A stretch of 30,835 bases of DNA from Clostridiales bacterium (GTDB taxonomy: Bacteria > Bacillota > Clostridia > Lachnospirales > Lachnospiraceae), in contig JAHZHN010000019.1 in assembly GCA_019420275.1 (NCBI GenBank), positions 1-30,835 on the forward strand. The letters are read 5' to 3'. The notes under the pieces were generated by a model. That model saw nothing but the letters and a program-made list of their open reading frames with translations. It was not told the origin of the DNA and did no database searches. This document shows, one piece after another, positions 30,833 through 30,835 of this stretch. Position 1 is the stretch's first letter, and every line of letters begins with the position of its first letter. The position numbers and the translations under genes were made by a program.

Positions 30833-30835
30833 GTA

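Noticed and set aside
30610..30835. SAM-I riboswitch or T-box before metQ
   Set aside because: No S-box stem or T-box sequence is recognisable, and the predicted leader is about 38 bases.
1..30835. CRISPR arrays, tRNA/rRNA genes, toxin-antitoxin or phage defence islands
   Set aside because: No regularly spaced repeats, cloverleaf sequences, defence hallmark genes or base-composition break were seen; addAB is a housekeeping repair enzyme.

Overview
The window looks like chromosomal DNA of a low-GC, spore-forming anaerobe of the Clostridia, most likely Lachnospiraceae. The evidence is sigma-G, an alpha/beta-type spore protein, AddAB in place of RecBCD, a PPi-type phosphofructokinase, AGGAGG-type ribosome sites and A/T-rich sigma-A promoters. 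This placement rests on gene content and sequence style, not on a search. I see no tRNA, rRNA, CRISPR array, prophage or intact insertion sequence. There is no gene-free stretch over 300 bases.

Left end (1-4415): the first 31 bases are the start of a PTS EIIA gene of the mannose/fructose class. It follows a LicT/BglG-type antiterminator gene. A RAT antiterminator and an overlapping terminator precede each of the two genes, so the antiterminator should control both its own transcript and the PTS operon. Next come a ZIP/GufA metal transporter, a YihY/BrkB membrane protein and a pyrophosphate-type phosphofructokinase.

4631-12297: an aminopeptidase P; an orphan amino-acid-binding lipoprotein coupled to an AEC-family permease; sigma-G; a CorA magnesium transporter; and a divergent RpiA translationally coupled to a Gfo/Idh/MocA oxidoreductase. 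A small, very acidic membrane protein is transcribed divergently from that pair.

12300-17338: hslO (Hsp33), a methyltransferase and a cardiolipin synthase form a minus-strand run with a promoter before cls. A thiF-tenI pair follows; the second gene is TenI-like (thiazole tautomerase), not ThiE. Next are an alpha/beta spore protein with a plausible sigma-G promoter and a 56-codon gene.

17435-30835: addB-addA (double-strand break repair), a membrane-anchored protein of unknown role, lon preceded by a perfect CIRCE operator, a small lipoprotein, and the methionine ABC importer metQ-metN-metI. metQ has no room for a riboswitch; instead a perfect 11-bp dyad lies upstream of its promoter. metNI has a second promoter of its own. 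The window ends in a nested palindrome that resembles an insertion-sequence end.

Most neighbouring units are independent housekeeping or stress loci. The most notable signals are the LicT/RAT control of a mannose-class PTS, CIRCE control of lon, the TenI identity, the divergent RpiA, the metQ dyad and the small genes. I did not find a clearly undescribed multi-gene system.
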